Assembly (NCBI GenBank): GCA_964507645.1
Contig: CAZDPU010000008.1
Location: forward strand, 1-40,403
Direction of reading: 5' to 3'
DNA: 40,403 nt
Origin: UBA6624 sp964507645
GTDB lineage: Bacteria; UBP7; UBA6624
Part shown: positions 25,184-33,981 of the stretch, piece after piece
Layout: the number at the start of each line of letters is the position of its first letter
Numbering within the stretch: the first letter of the stretch is position 1
Program-made: the position numbers and the translations under genes
Notes under the pieces: generated by a model
What the model was told of the DNA's origin: nothing
The model's input: only the letters and a program-made list of their open reading frames with translations
Databases searched by the model: none

Positions 25184-26091
25184 TGAAATTCATACTTGCT
25201 GGAATCGGAAAAATGGGTAAGTTACATTATGAGCATCTGCTTAAAAGGAAAGATATTGAACTAATGGCTGTAATAGATCTTGACGAAAAGTCCCTATCAT
25301 CAATAGATTCAAAAATTAAAAAATACAAAAACTTCAAAGAAATCGATGGAAGCTTCGATGCTGCCATAGTCGCAACACCCACAAAAAACCATGAAGAAAT
25401 AACAAATTACTTTTTAGAAAAAAATATTAATGTTTTAGTTGAGAAACCAATATCAGATAATATTGAATCAGCAACAAGCATGGTGAAAACAGCAAAAAAA
25501 ATGAACAAAATTTTGATGATTGGATACATAGAGAGACATAACCCAATGATCAAAACGCTAATGAATGAAATAACTAATGAAAAGGTTGAATCAATCTACA
25601 CTTCAAGATGGGCTCCAAGGCCTGAAAGAATCATGTACGAAGGTGTTGTATTGGATTCAATGATTCACGATATAGACATAGTTCTTCAATTCATCGGAGA
25701 AAAAATATCAATTGAAGACGCCTACGGAAATCTTGGAGATGACAAATACCCCGACAATGCTAAAGTTGTTTTGAAAAATGATAAAAATGTATATGCACAT
25801 CTGTTTGCTGGCTGGGAAACAAATCATAGACATAGAACTTTAATGCTTTCAACAAAAGAAAATATCTATATGGGAGATTACATAAAACAAACTCTCATAA
25901 AAGTAAACAAAAAAGAGAACAAGAAAACCGAAATAAAAATCATAAAAAATGAAACAGATGCAATTGATGCAGAGATAACAAAATTTAAAGAAAATATAAT
26001 TCAAAAAAATTTTTATCAAGAAAGTCTGAAATCTTTAGAAATAGTCTTGAAGTCAACAGAAAAAATAATCAAAAAAAATGAAATCCAGTAA
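25183..26091 (+). CDS. Gfo/Idh/MocA-family oxidoreductase, GnnA candidate
   Basis: NAD(P)-dependent sugar oxidoreductase. A Rossmann motif lies at the N-terminus (FILAGIGKMGKLHYEHL), the conserved EKP motif in NVLVEKPISDN, and a C-terminal alpha/beta substrate domain with MIGYIERHNP and DSMIHDIDIVLQF. The ATG at 25183 overlaps the lpxA stop (TGATG); a GTG at 25174 would add three residues. In Acidithiobacillus and Leptospira a family member, GnnA, oxidises UDP-GlcNAc at C3 and is encoded beside lpxA. With aminotransferase GnnB it supplies UDP-GlcNAc3N for amide-linked lipid A. The position fits GnnA, but no GnnB lies in this window, so the substrate is unproven. Confidence 0.85.
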   Translation: MKFILAGIGKMGKLHYEHLLKRKDIELMAVIDLDEKSLSSIDSKIKKYKNFKEIDGSFDAAIVATPTKNHEEITNYFLEKNINVLVEKPISDNIESATSMVKTAKKMNKILMIGYIERHNPMIKTLMNEITNEKVESIYTSRWAPRPERIMYEGVVLDSMIHDIDIVLQFIGEKISIEDAYGNLGDDKYPDNAKVVLKNDKNVYAHLFAGWETNHRHRTLMLSTKENIYMGDYIKQTLIKVNKKENKKTEIKIIKNETDAIDAEITKFKENIIQKNFYQESLKSLEIVLKSTEKIIKKNEIQ

Positions 26092-27151
26092 AACAGCTGC
26101 TTTGGTAGTAACCTACAATGCTCCAGAAAACATTCTTAAAACACTAATAAAAAGCATAAAAGAACAAAAAGAAATTAAAAAAATTCTTATTGTTGACAAT
26201 AACAGCACAAAAACAAAAGGCTTAAATTATGCTCAAAGCCAAAAGATTGAAATAATAAAAATGAAAAAAAATAAGGGTTTTTCAGCTGCTGTAAATACAG
26301 GAATGAAAACATTGTCAAAAATGGACTATGTTTTAATTCTTAATTTTGACATCATACTAAAAAAAGATTCTGTAAAAAAGATGCTATCAGTTTTTGACTC
26401 CCAATCAAACATTGCTGCGATAGCCCCAAAAATGTATCTATATGACCATCCGGGATATTTTGATTCAATAGGAACAGTTATTTACCCAGGACTAATAGCA
26501 GCAAACAGGGGTATTGGCCAGCCGGACATAGGGCAATTTGATAAATCTGAACCAGTTTTTGGATCATGTTTTGGATGCACTCTAATGTCAACTCGAGCAT
26601 TTAAAAATGTTGGGGACCTTTGGGAGAGTTTTTTTCTTTATTATGAAGATGTTGACTGGTGTTGGAGAGCAAGGCTGAAAGGATGGATATTTATGACGGC
26701 TCCATCGGCAAAAATCATTCACCACCACTCATTTTTATTGAAAAACGAACCTTCTATTTTTAAATACCACTACATACAAAGCAACCTACTCCTTTCCATT
26801 GTTAGACTTTTAGAACCTATGAAAGCATTTAAAGAACTGGGAAAAAGAACCAAGCAACTCATCAACAGATCAAGAGTAGAAAAAGGAATGAGAAAAGCAA
26901 CCTTTTATTTGTTTAAAAGGTTCTTAAAACTCCTTGTTCCAGCATTGATTTCAAGGTTTAAAATACAAAAAACAAGAGTTATAAAAGATTCAGTTTTATT
27001 TGGATTTTCAGAAGGGCACTCAGGCTGCTTTTCAGATACAGAATACAAACCTCTTGAAAACAACCTTCCAAAAACCCTTGCGCTTTATCAGAAGTGGACA
27101 TTAACATTTTTGGAAAAAGATAAAAGGAGGGCAGATGAATCATCAAGATGA
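26078..27151 (+). CDS. Glycosyltransferase family 2
   Basis: A 357-residue GT-A-fold transferase. The N-terminal block AALVVTYNAPENILKTLIKSI and ILIVDNNST binds the nucleotide sugar. NKGFSAAVNTGMK and LILNFDIIL (DxD-like position) follow, then YYEDVDWCWRARLKGW, the ED-(V)D-W-RA region of rhamnosyltransferase-like (WbbL/RfbF) members. The C-terminal third is basic and predicted membrane-associated or amphipathic, with no clear transmembrane helix. It overlaps the previous gene by 14 bp and the next by 17 bp. It probably acts in LPS core/O-chain or another surface glycan; the sugar is not predictable. Confidence 0.9.
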   Translation: MKSSKTAALVVTYNAPENILKTLIKSIKEQKEIKKILIVDNNSTKTKGLNYAQSQKIEIIKMKKNKGFSAAVNTGMKTLSKMDYVLILNFDIILKKDSVKKMLSVFDSQSNIAAIAPKMYLYDHPGYFDSIGTVIYPGLIAANRGIGQPDIGQFDKSEPVFGSCFGCTLMSTRAFKNVGDLWESFFLYYEDVDWCWRARLKGWIFMTAPSAKIIHHHSFLLKNEPSIFKYHYIQSNLLLSIVRLLEPMKAFKELGKRTKQLINRSRVEKGMRKATFYLFKRFLKLLVPALISRFKIQKTRVIKDSVLFGFSEGHSGCFSDTEYKPLENNLPKTLALYQKWTLTFLEKDKRRADESSR

Positions 27152-28061
27152 ATTCAAAAAACTCCTAGAAAAAGAAGCTAAATTCTGGGCTCACTTCAAT
27201 GAAGATGCACTTAAAAAAGGAATTCCGCATTGGCTTGATCTTCAAAATGCCATACCTATAAAAAGAAGGCCCTACAACCCCTTCAATGACTCAAGAATTG
27301 AAAAAATAATAAGAGGTGATATTAAAAAAGAATTCTTAGATTCCGCAGGAAACCTAAGCTGTAAAAAAAATAAAGAGAAAAAAGCTCTTGATTTTGGCTG
27401 CGGAATGGGTTGGCTTTCACTTGAGCTCTCGAGAAAAGGTTTTGAGGTAGATGGCTTTGATCTTGCACAAAGGAGCATAGATATTGCAAAAAAATATTCA
27501 AAAAAAATGAATCAAAAAATCAACTACCAAGTTGCAGATTTAAATAACTATAAATTTAAAGAAAATTTTTATGATGTTGTCGCAATATGGGATGTTCTTC
27601 ATCACCTTGTAGAACCTGAAATTGTTCTAAAAAGATTAAAAAAATCACTTAAAGCTGGGGGTAAGATTCTGATCTTAGATCATCTGGGTTTTGATGAAAA
27701 AAACGAGAAGGTCGTCAAGATCCTAATGAATACACTTCCTGCAAAATTCTCCCATCTGGTATATCGAATCAAAAGAAAGTTGAAAATTGAAAACAAAAAA
27801 CAAAAACCTCAAATAATAGAAGATGCCCCTTTTGAACACTGCTCTGAAAATAAAATTCTCCCAGCCATTAAAAAAATATTAAAAAATTCAAAAATAAAAG
27901 AAAGGCTTCCCATCGCAATACATCTAGCACACCATCATGAAGTTCCTGATTTTTTAATAGAGCCTGTATGGAAATTTGTAAAAAAAATTGATAATAAAAT
28001 GTTAAGAAATGGTGCAAAAGGAGAATACGTCTCCGTCATTTGGACCAAAGATATAAAATAG
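27135..28061 (+). CDS. Class I SAM-dependent methyltransferase
   Basis: A 308-residue protein with a central Rossmann-like SAM domain: motif I ALDFGCGMGWLSLEL (about 88-102), the acidic residue at the end of strand 2 in VDGFDLAQRS, and VVAIWDVLHHLVEPE (motif IV-like), followed by the GGKILILDHLG strand. Perfect AGGAGG lies before the ATG. Histidine-rich AIHLAHHHEVPD and a long basic C-terminal part are unusual but of unknown meaning. It stands at the end of the envelope-glycan cluster, so it may modify a glycan or a lipid. The substrate is unknown. The stop codon lies inside a 22-bp palindrome. Confidence 0.88.
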   Translation: MNHQDEFKKLLEKEAKFWAHFNEDALKKGIPHWLDLQNAIPIKRRPYNPFNDSRIEKIIRGDIKKEFLDSAGNLSCKKNKEKKALDFGCGMGWLSLELSRKGFEVDGFDLAQRSIDIAKKYSKKMNQKINYQVADLNNYKFKENFYDVVAIWDVLHHLVEPEIVLKRLKKSLKAGGKILILDHLGFDEKNEKVVKILMNTLPAKFSHLVYRIKRKLKIENKKQKPQIIEDAPFEHCSENKILPAIKKILKNSKIKERLPIAIHLAHHHEVPDFLIEPVWKFVKKIDNKMLRNGAKGEYVSVIWTKDIK

Positions 28062-28076
28062 TCTTAAGACTATTTT
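28055..28076. repeat. Perfect 22-bp palindrome at the methyltransferase stop
   Basis: AAAATAGTCTTAAGACTATTTT is fully self-complementary. As RNA it could form a nine-pair hairpin with a TTAA loop and a U-rich 3' arm (weak terminator or processing site). As DNA it could be a dimer-binding operator for the downstream TlpA gene, whose AGGAGG follows only 6 bp later. There is no separate poly-T tract, so a strong intrinsic terminator is unlikely. Confidence 0.6.
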
Positions 28077-28096
28077 GAAAAAGGAGGTTCAAGACA

Positions 28097-29912
28097 ATGA
28101 ACATTTATTTAATTTTAGCAAGTTTAATTCCAAATATCACTGTTGATCTTATACAGGAAGAAAAACAAATTTTTACCAGTTACAGGCCTCAAAGATTTGA
28201 ATTAAACGATTCTCCCTCGGAGGATCTTTTAGCAGAACCAACATATATCTTCAGTCCTATGTATGCAACATTAAAGCTAGGTCAAGACCCAAGAAATGCT
28301 CCGGAGGCTATAAAAATCTGTTCGGAAGATCCAAATTTTGAAGAAATAAAAGAAATGCTAAATTCGAATATGGAAGAGATAGAAAAAGAAAAAGAAAAAG
28401 AAGATAAAGAATTCGAAAAAAAACAATCAAAAGATAAAGAAAAGACTAAGTCAAAAACAGATGGGGAAAAACCTTTAAAACCCAATCTAGAAGAAATGAA
28501 AAAAATAAAAGAAGCTGCAGAGCTGNNNNNNNNNNNNNNNNNNNNNNNNNNNNNNNNNNNNNNNNNNNNNNNNNNNNNNNNNNNNNNNNNNNNNNNNNNN
28601 NNNNNNNNNNNNNNNNNNNNNNNNNAAAACTTCCAAAAGATCAGATTTAATTCAAAATTTAATAGATTGTAGGAACGAAAATCAAAATCATGAAGAGGAC
28701 AACAGCATAACAATTGTTCTTGACTCAGAAGCTTTTCACTCTTCAGATTCCGAAACTGTCAAAAACATATGTTTAGAAAAAATACAGCCAACATTGCTTG
28801 ATGAAGATTCAGCACTAGGAACCCTTAGAGAGCTCAGTAAGGATCTTGACTCAGAAGAAGATAAAGAAAAATCAGCAGAAATTGAAAAAATTATCAACTG
28901 TAGAAAAGAGAATGCAACGGACTTTAATGATGAATGGTTCAATGAATTCGAATCAAAAATTTACATTGACTCAAACAATGACAATGATTTGACTAACGAT
29001 GGTGATGGCTCATGGGTTTCTAAATCCTCTAGAACATTTAATACAGAAACGAATGTGAGTCTTACATATCGAGAATCAGATGATGTTTTTTCATACAAAG
29101 TCAAATGCTATAAACTTAATACTGTAGTGAAGGGAAAGGATTCAGTCTTGTGTTACCGTTGGAACAACAAGTCAGGAATAGTAAATTTAAATAATGAAAA
29201 ATACAAAATAGCCTTGGCTGACGATAATACGGATGGCCTTTTTAACGATCTAAACAATATCTCATTTGCAATAGATAGGAATCAGGATGGAAAATTAGAT
29301 GGCTCTACATCATCAGCTGAAGGATACAAAGGAAGTCAGTTGTTTGAATTTGGCGGAATCTCCTGGGCCATAGATTCAATAAATGAAAGTGGTACAAAAA
29401 TGGTTTTAAAAGAATCTGAAGAAAAAGCACCAAACAAACCTTACCTTGGCCCTGGAAACAAATCCCCAGACTTTTCATTCGTATCTCACAGCGGTAAAAA
29501 AATATCATTGGAGAAACTGAAAGGAAAAGTTGTTCTTGTTGATTTTTGGGCTACCTGGTGTGGCCCTTGCATAAGAATGGCTCCCGAAATACAACAGCTT
29601 TACAACGAATTAGAAGGACCGAATTTTGTAATGCTTGGAATCAGCCTTGATTCAGATGAAGAAAAACTGAACAAATACCTTGAAGAAAATCCTGAAATGA
29701 GATGGGAAGAGCATTTTGATGGAAAAGGTTGGGATAATGAAATATCTGAATTGTTTAGAGTTAATAGCATCCCAACAATGTACCTAATCGACCAAAATGG
29801 AATGATAGTTAAACAAAAAGCTTACCCCAGTTTGTCACTTAAAGATGATGTACAAAAACTTTTGAAGGAATACAAGAAAAAGAAGAATCGTGAAAACGGT
29901 TTCTTGTTTTAG
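28097..29912 (+). CDS. TlpA/ResA-like thioredoxin protein, interrupted by gap
   Basis: Probably one gene broken by 100 N. The 5' part (ATG 28097, AGGAGG upstream) has a weak signal-like N-terminus, then a Lys/Glu-rich low-complexity stretch, open into the gap. After the gap the other frame is open from the first base (28626) to the stop, so the apparent TTG start at 28794 is not needed. The frame difference is explained by an unknown true gap length. The C-terminal half has an EF-hand-like DRNQDGKLDG loop, then a redoxin domain: GNKSPDFSF, LKGKVVLVDFWATWCGPC (active WCGPC), LGISLDSDEE, IPTMYLIDQNGMIV (cis-Pro). Predicted envelope thiol-disulfide reductase. The LIDCRNEN and IINCRKEN segments hint at short internal repeats that may have broken assembly. 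Confidence 0.8.
28526..28625. other. Assembly gap (100 N)
   Basis: Exactly 100 ambiguous bases, the conventional placeholder for a scaffold join of unknown size. It lies inside the TlpA-like gene, within a low-complexity Lys/Glu-coding region. Confidence 0.98.
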
Positions 29913-29923
29913 AATCGACTTTT

Positions 29924-31054
29924 ATGCCAAACAACTTTAGAAAAGGAGATCTGGTCAAACTTGAGTCTGGTGACCAAGGAACTATAGAAAATTGGAGAGT
30001 TCATTTGGATGGTGCAAAATGGTTCTTTTACTACACAATAACAAATTCTTCTGGAAGCACTGAGGTTAGGGAAGATCTTATAAGCCTCCCTCCTGAATTG
30101 CTTGAAGCAAGAATAAAGGAAGAAGAAGAGGAAAAGAAGGAAAAATTTAGAACAGAAAAATACAACGCAACTGTAGTTAGTATTAAAAACACCCATGAAG
30201 ACCTAGCTGTTTTCAGAGTTGAGCCGGATGGAGACAAGGCAACCTATGAACCCGGACAATACACAACCCTTGGGCTTTACAGTTTTGAAAGCAGGCTTGA
30301 AGGAACGCAGCAAGAAGAACCTAAACCAGAATTTGATACATTTGTCCAAAGAGCATATTCAATATCTCACAGAATTCTTGATGATGAAACTGGAGCTCTA
30401 GTTGAAGCTGGAAATGATGATTTTTTTGAATTTTATATAGTTCTAGTTAGAGACAATGGTGAAGGAAACCCTGCTCCTGGATTGACTCCAAGGCTTTTCG
30501 AAATGAAAGAAGGTAGCCGAATACACATAGGGAAAAAAGCAGTTGGACACTACACCCTACATCACGTAAGTGACTCTACAAAAACAATAATCCTTGGTGG
30601 AACAGGTACAGGAGAAGCTCCTCATATGGCAATGATTGCAAAACTGCTTTCAAATGACTTCAAGGGTGACATTGTTTGTTTGGAGGTTTGTAGATCTAGC
30701 GCAGATTTTGGATATTTTGAAACACATAAAAAACTTATGAAAGAACATTCAAATTACAAATACATTGGTTTAGCAACAAGAGATCCTGAGGTTAAAGAAA
30801 AAGTATATATTCAAGATTACATATCCAAAGGAATGCTTGATGACCTGCTTGGATATAAGCCAGAACCAGAATCTTCACAATGGTATTTTTGTGGAAATCC
30901 AAAAATGCTTGGAGTTCCAGTCAAAGACAAAGAAACAGGTGAAGAAAGTTATCCAAAACCTTTGGGTGTAATTGAAGTTCTTGAAGGCATGGGTCATAAA
31001 GCTGACAGGGGTGTTAAAAACCCTGGAAACATCCATTACGAAGAGTATTGGTGA
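29924..31054 (+). CDS. Ferredoxin/flavodoxin-NADP reductase-type flavoprotein with N-terminal extension
   Basis: A 376-residue FNR-family oxidoreductase. The FAD domain carries RAYSIS (RxYS flavin motif, about 139-144) and YEPGQYTTLGL, and the NAD(P) domain carries ILGGTGTGEAP (about 221-231), VCRSSADFGY and WYFCGNPKMLG. The chain ends in an aromatic residue (EEYW), as FNRs that stack the flavin do. The first about 85 residues are not FNR: a small KOW/SH3-like beta segment (RKGDLVKLESGDQGTIENW) followed by a Glu/Lys-rich helix. The start is ATG 29924, 11 bases after the TlpA-like stop. Likely role: electron transfer between NADPH and a ferredoxin. It could serve the Rieske oxygenase, though the two are not linked. 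Confidence 0.88.
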   Translation: MPNNFRKGDLVKLESGDQGTIENWRVHLDGAKWFFYYTITNSSGSTEVREDLISLPPELLEARIKEEEEEKKEKFRTEKYNATVVSIKNTHEDLAVFRVEPDGDKATYEPGQYTTLGLYSFESRLEGTQQEEPKPEFDTFVQRAYSISHRILDDETGALVEAGNDDFFEFYIVLVRDNGEGNPAPGLTPRLFEMKEGSRIHIGKKAVGHYTLHHVSDSTKTIILGGTGTGEAPHMAMIAKLLSNDFKGDIVCLEVCRSSADFGYFETHKKLMKEHSNYKYIGLATRDPEVKEKVYIQDYISKGMLDDLLGYKPEPESSQWYFCGNPKMLGVPVKDKETGEESYPKPLGVIEVLEGMGHKADRGVKNPGNIHYEEYW

Positions 31055-31084
31055 TTTAGGTTAAAATGAAGCCAGGAGGCGAAA

Positions 31085-31708
31085 ATGAAAAAAAACTTTA
31101 TTAAACTATCCATAATCCTTGCTATGTTTTCCTCATATCAAAACCTTAACGCTAATGATTTAACTTTTGCCACTTCGGTAGGGGATGAAACTGCTACAGT
31201 TTCATTCATAAATTTTGCGATATCCGAAAATACAAGTTTAAATTTTTCAACCCTTGATGACAGTTTTGATTCACATGAGTACACAAATACAATTTTTGAC
31301 TTTACTTATATGTATTCTGAATCTTTAGGATTGAAATTTGGAAGCTGGTCCCCTGAGTTCGATACAACACAAGAAAATGCAATAACAATCGGGACTGTTT
31401 GGAATTCAGGTAATTTATTTCTTGGCCTTGACTACTACACTGGAGACAATATTGATGGAACTTCATTTACGGCACAATACATAACTCCAATATCTGAGAA
31501 AAGCTCGATGTGGTTTTGGCATGGACAAGGATGGGAAGATGGAAGTGGAAATGGAACCATGATTGTTCCTGACACAACAATGATCGGATGGGATTACATG
31601 TATTCGGATTCAACAACAATTTCTTTCGTTTGGAGAAGCATTGATTTCAATCTTGGCAATGCTGATTCCACAAGTGGGCCTTGGATTGGGTTTAACTTTT
31701 CTTTTTAA
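31085..31708 (+). CDS. Small outer-membrane-barrel-like protein
   Basis: No family recognised. The 207 residues begin with a classical signal peptide (KK, then a hydrophobic run, cleavage near NLNAND). The rest is beta-rich with alternating aromatic strands and ends in phenylalanine (GFNFSF), the usual signature of an outer-membrane barrel. Strand pairs such as LGLKFGSWSPEF and TTISFVWRSIDFNLG support an eight-strand-type barrel. AGGAGG lies a few bases before the ATG. There are 30 bp from the FNR stop and 14 bp to pxpA, so it is probably in the same transcript. Confidence 0.8.
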   Translation: MKKNFIKLSIILAMFSSYQNLNANDLTFATSVGDETATVSFINFAISENTSLNFSTLDDSFDSHEYTNTIFDFTYMYSESLGLKFGSWSPEFDTTQENAITIGTVWNSGNLFLGLDYYTGDNIDGTSFTAQYITPISEKSSMWFWHGQGWEDGSGNGTMIVPDTTMIGWDYMYSDSTTISFVWRSIDFNLGNADSTSGPWIGFNFSF

Positions 31709-31722
31709 ACAACTTATCTAAG

Positions 31723-32415
31723 TTGAACAAAAAAATTAAGATAAACTGTGATCTTGGTGAATGTTTAGACTCAAGTCCCGACAAAGACTTAATGCCATTA
31801 ATTGACATGGCAAATATTGCCTGTGGCGGACATGCAGGAAATGATTCAAGCATAACTGAAACAATCAAACTTGCATTAGAAAACAAAGTTGAAATTGGAG
31901 CACATCCAAGCTACACTGATAAAAAAAATTTTGGACGAATCAGCCAGTACTCTGATGAAAAAAAACTTTTTGATGATGTTCACAAACAAATAAAAAACTT
32001 TAAAAAATTATGTTTGAAAAATAATGCTGATTTTAAATATGTAAAGCCTCATGGTGCACTGTATCATGACATGATGCACAAAAAAAATATCCTGGATGTG
32101 ATTGTAGAAGCTATAAAAAAAATCAATTTGAACCTCGAATTAGTTGTTCAAGCTGGAATGAAAAAAAATCAATTTGAAAAATTTTCGAAAAAACAAAACA
32201 TTAAATTTCTATATGAGGTTTTTGCTGATAGAGGTTATAAGGGAATGAAGATGATTCCAAGAACAAAACCAGGAGCAGTTTTTAATAATTCCAAATCAAT
32301 CATTCAGCAATATAAAAAATTCAAAAACATTGACAAGCTAAAAATTCATACAATTTGCTTCCATGGAGACAATCCAAGTTCAACAAATGCATTAAAAAAA
32401 ATAAAAAATGCGTAA
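31723..32415 (+). CDS. pxpA: 5-oxoprolinase subunit A (LamB/YcsF family)
   Basis: Part of the ATP-dependent PxpABC complex that opens 5-oxoproline (pyroglutamate) to glutamate. The N-terminal KIKINCDLGE is the family signature. DMANIACGGHAGN, GAHPSYTDKKNFGR and VKPHGALYHDM are the metal and active-site blocks, and ADRGYKGMKMIPRTKPGA follows. Starting at TTG 31723 places the conserved N-terminus at residue 5; no ATG exists nearby. The 230 residues are slightly short. The 8-bp overlap with pxpB and the pxpB/pxpC overlap show the expected operon. Confidence 0.95.
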   Translation: MNKKIKINCDLGECLDSSPDKDLMPLIDMANIACGGHAGNDSSITETIKLALENKVEIGAHPSYTDKKNFGRISQYSDEKKLFDDVHKQIKNFKKLCLKNNADFKYVKPHGALYHDMMHKKNILDVIVEAIKKINLNLELVVQAGMKKNQFEKFSKKQNIKFLYEVFADRGYKGMKMIPRTKPGAVFNNSKSIIQQYKKFKNIDKLKIHTICFHGDNPSSTNALKKIKNA

Positions 32416-33085
32416 AGTCATCTCTGCGGGAGAAAATTCAATTCTGATTTATTTTGGAAAAGAAATAGACTCAGGCTTACCTGCAAAAATTAAAAAAATT
32501 TCCGAAGTTTTGAAAAAAAAATTTCCTAATTTTGTAATTGAAACAATACCCTCCTATACAACACTACATATAACCTACAACTTAGTTTTTCATAAAAAAA
32601 AATATAACAAACTTCTTGAAGAGATAAAAAAAATACCTGAAAATAAAACACCTATCAAATCTAGGTTGATAAATATTCCTGTATATTACGGTTTTGAAGT
32701 TGGATTAGATCTTGAAACCGTCCTCAAAGAAAAAAAAATAACTTTAGATGACTTTATAAAAATACACTCGTCTAAAGAATATCTTGTATATGCAGTTGGA
32801 TTTAGTCCTTGTTTTGCATTTTTGGGTAAGGTTGACAAAAAAATACAAAAACCAAGATTAAAAACCCCAAGAGTTGAAATTTCAGCTGGAAGTGTAGGTA
32901 TTGCAGAAAAACAAACAGCAGTATATCCAGTAAATTCTTCGGGTGGTTGGAATATTGTTGGGAAAACTTTTTTAGACATGTCACTAAAGGATCCTCTGAA
33001 CATTTCAAAATTCAATATAGGCGACCGTGTGAAGTTTAACCCTATAGATAAAAAAACTTTTATTCAGAATGGTGGAAAATTATGA
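32408..33085 (+). CDS. pxpB: 5-oxoprolinase subunit B (KipI-like)
   Basis: Carboxytransferase domain subunit 1 family. The N-terminal half has AGENSILIYFGKEID. The C-terminal half carries the strong block YAVGFSPCFAFLG, then PRLKTPRVEISAGSVGIA and VYPVNSSGGWNIVGKT. The 225 residues match the family. The usual GFxPGFAYLG reads GFSPCFAFLG here, a Gly-to-Cys change in the loop. The gene overlaps pxpA by 8 bp and pxpC by 4 bp. With pxpA and pxpC it makes the complete prokaryotic 5-oxoprolinase. Confidence 0.95.
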   Translation: MRKVISAGENSILIYFGKEIDSGLPAKIKKISEVLKKKFPNFVIETIPSYTTLHITYNLVFHKKKYNKLLEEIKKIPENKTPIKSRLINIPVYYGFEVGLDLETVLKEKKITLDDFIKIHSSKEYLVYAVGFSPCFAFLGKVDKKIQKPRLKTPRVEISAGSVGIAEKQTAVYPVNSSGGWNIVGKTFLDMSLKDPLNISKFNIGDRVKFNPIDKKTFIQNGGKL

Positions 33086-33981
33086 GCTTTAAAGTAATAA
33101 ATCCTGGATTCTCTTCAAGCATTCAAGATTATGGTCGAATTGGATATAAGGAATACGGATTAAATCAAGCTGGACCAATGGATGAAATAGCATATTGTGA
33201 AGCCAATTATCTTTTAGAAAACAATTTCAATAATGCTGTGATTGAGATGGCTTTTGGAGGTCTTGAAATAAAGGTTGAAGCTGAAGCCTCCATATCTGTA
33301 ACTGGTGCAGATTTGGACTTTGAGATAAATAATAAAAAAATACCTATATGGAAAAAATTGCAGGTCTTCAAAGGTGATATATTGAAGTGGAAAAAAGCTG
33401 TAAAAGGAACTTATTCTTACCTAGCGGTTAAGGGAGGCTTTCAAACAAATATCTTATTTGGTTCAAGATCAACAAACATACGTGAGAATATTGGAGAAAA
33501 TCTGAAAAAAAATGATATATTAAAATTCAAATCTTCCAAGTGCCTAATACCAAAATCTTCTAAAAAAATTCCTGATTACGAAAAAAAAACATTAAGAATT
33601 ATGCCAACTTACCAATTTGAAAAATTTACAAATCATCAAAAAAAAATATTCTTCAATCAAGGTTACAGGATAAGTGATCTCACTAATAGGACTGGATGTC
33701 GTTTGACAGGAAGGCCAATCATTTTAAAAAAATCCAAAATGATATCTGAAGGGATGAGTTATGGAAGCGTTCAGATAGCAAATGATGGCTATCCAATAAT
33801 ATTAATGAAAGATGCCCCTACCATAGGCGGATATCCAAAAATTGGGACAGTTTTCTCATTAGATTTATCTTTTCTTTCTCAAAAAAAACCAAATGAAAAA
33901 ATATACTTTGAACCAATTGATATCAAAAAAGCGCAATCAAAAAGACTTATATTTAATAAGCATTTTAAAATCCACCTATAG
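33082..33981 (+). CDS. pxpC: 5-oxoprolinase subunit C (KipA-like)
   Basis: Carboxytransferase domain subunit 2 (biotin-dependent carboxyltransferase-like fold). NPGFSSSIQDYGRIGYKEYG at the N-terminus is the family signature. AGPMDEIAYCEAN, AVKGGFQTN, FGSRSTN, the NRTGCRLTG block, SEGMSYGSVQIANDGYPIILMKDAPTIGGYPKIG and VFSLDL follow in family order. The 299 residues are normal. It overlaps pxpB (ATGA) and ends the plus-strand run. Its stop overlaps the convergent ligA stop by 6 bp. Confidence 0.95.
   Translation: MSFKVINPGFSSSIQDYGRIGYKEYGLNQAGPMDEIAYCEANYLLENNFNNAVIEMAFGGLEIKVEAEASISVTGADLDFEINNKKIPIWKKLQVFKGDILKWKKAVKGTYSYLAVKGGFQTNILFGSRSTNIRENIGENLKKNDILKFKSSKCLIPKSSKKIPDYEKKTLRIMPTYQFEKFTNHQKKIFFNQGYRISDLTNRTGCRLTGRPIILKKSKMISEGMSYGSVQIANDGYPIILMKDAPTIGGYPKIGTVFSLDLSFLSQKKPNEKIYFEPIDIKKAQSKRLIFNKHFKIHL

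Noticed and set aside
28794..29912. Separate gene starting at TTG 28794
   Set aside because: The same frame is open back to the gap edge at 28626, so the start is an artefact of the N run; treated as one interrupted gene.
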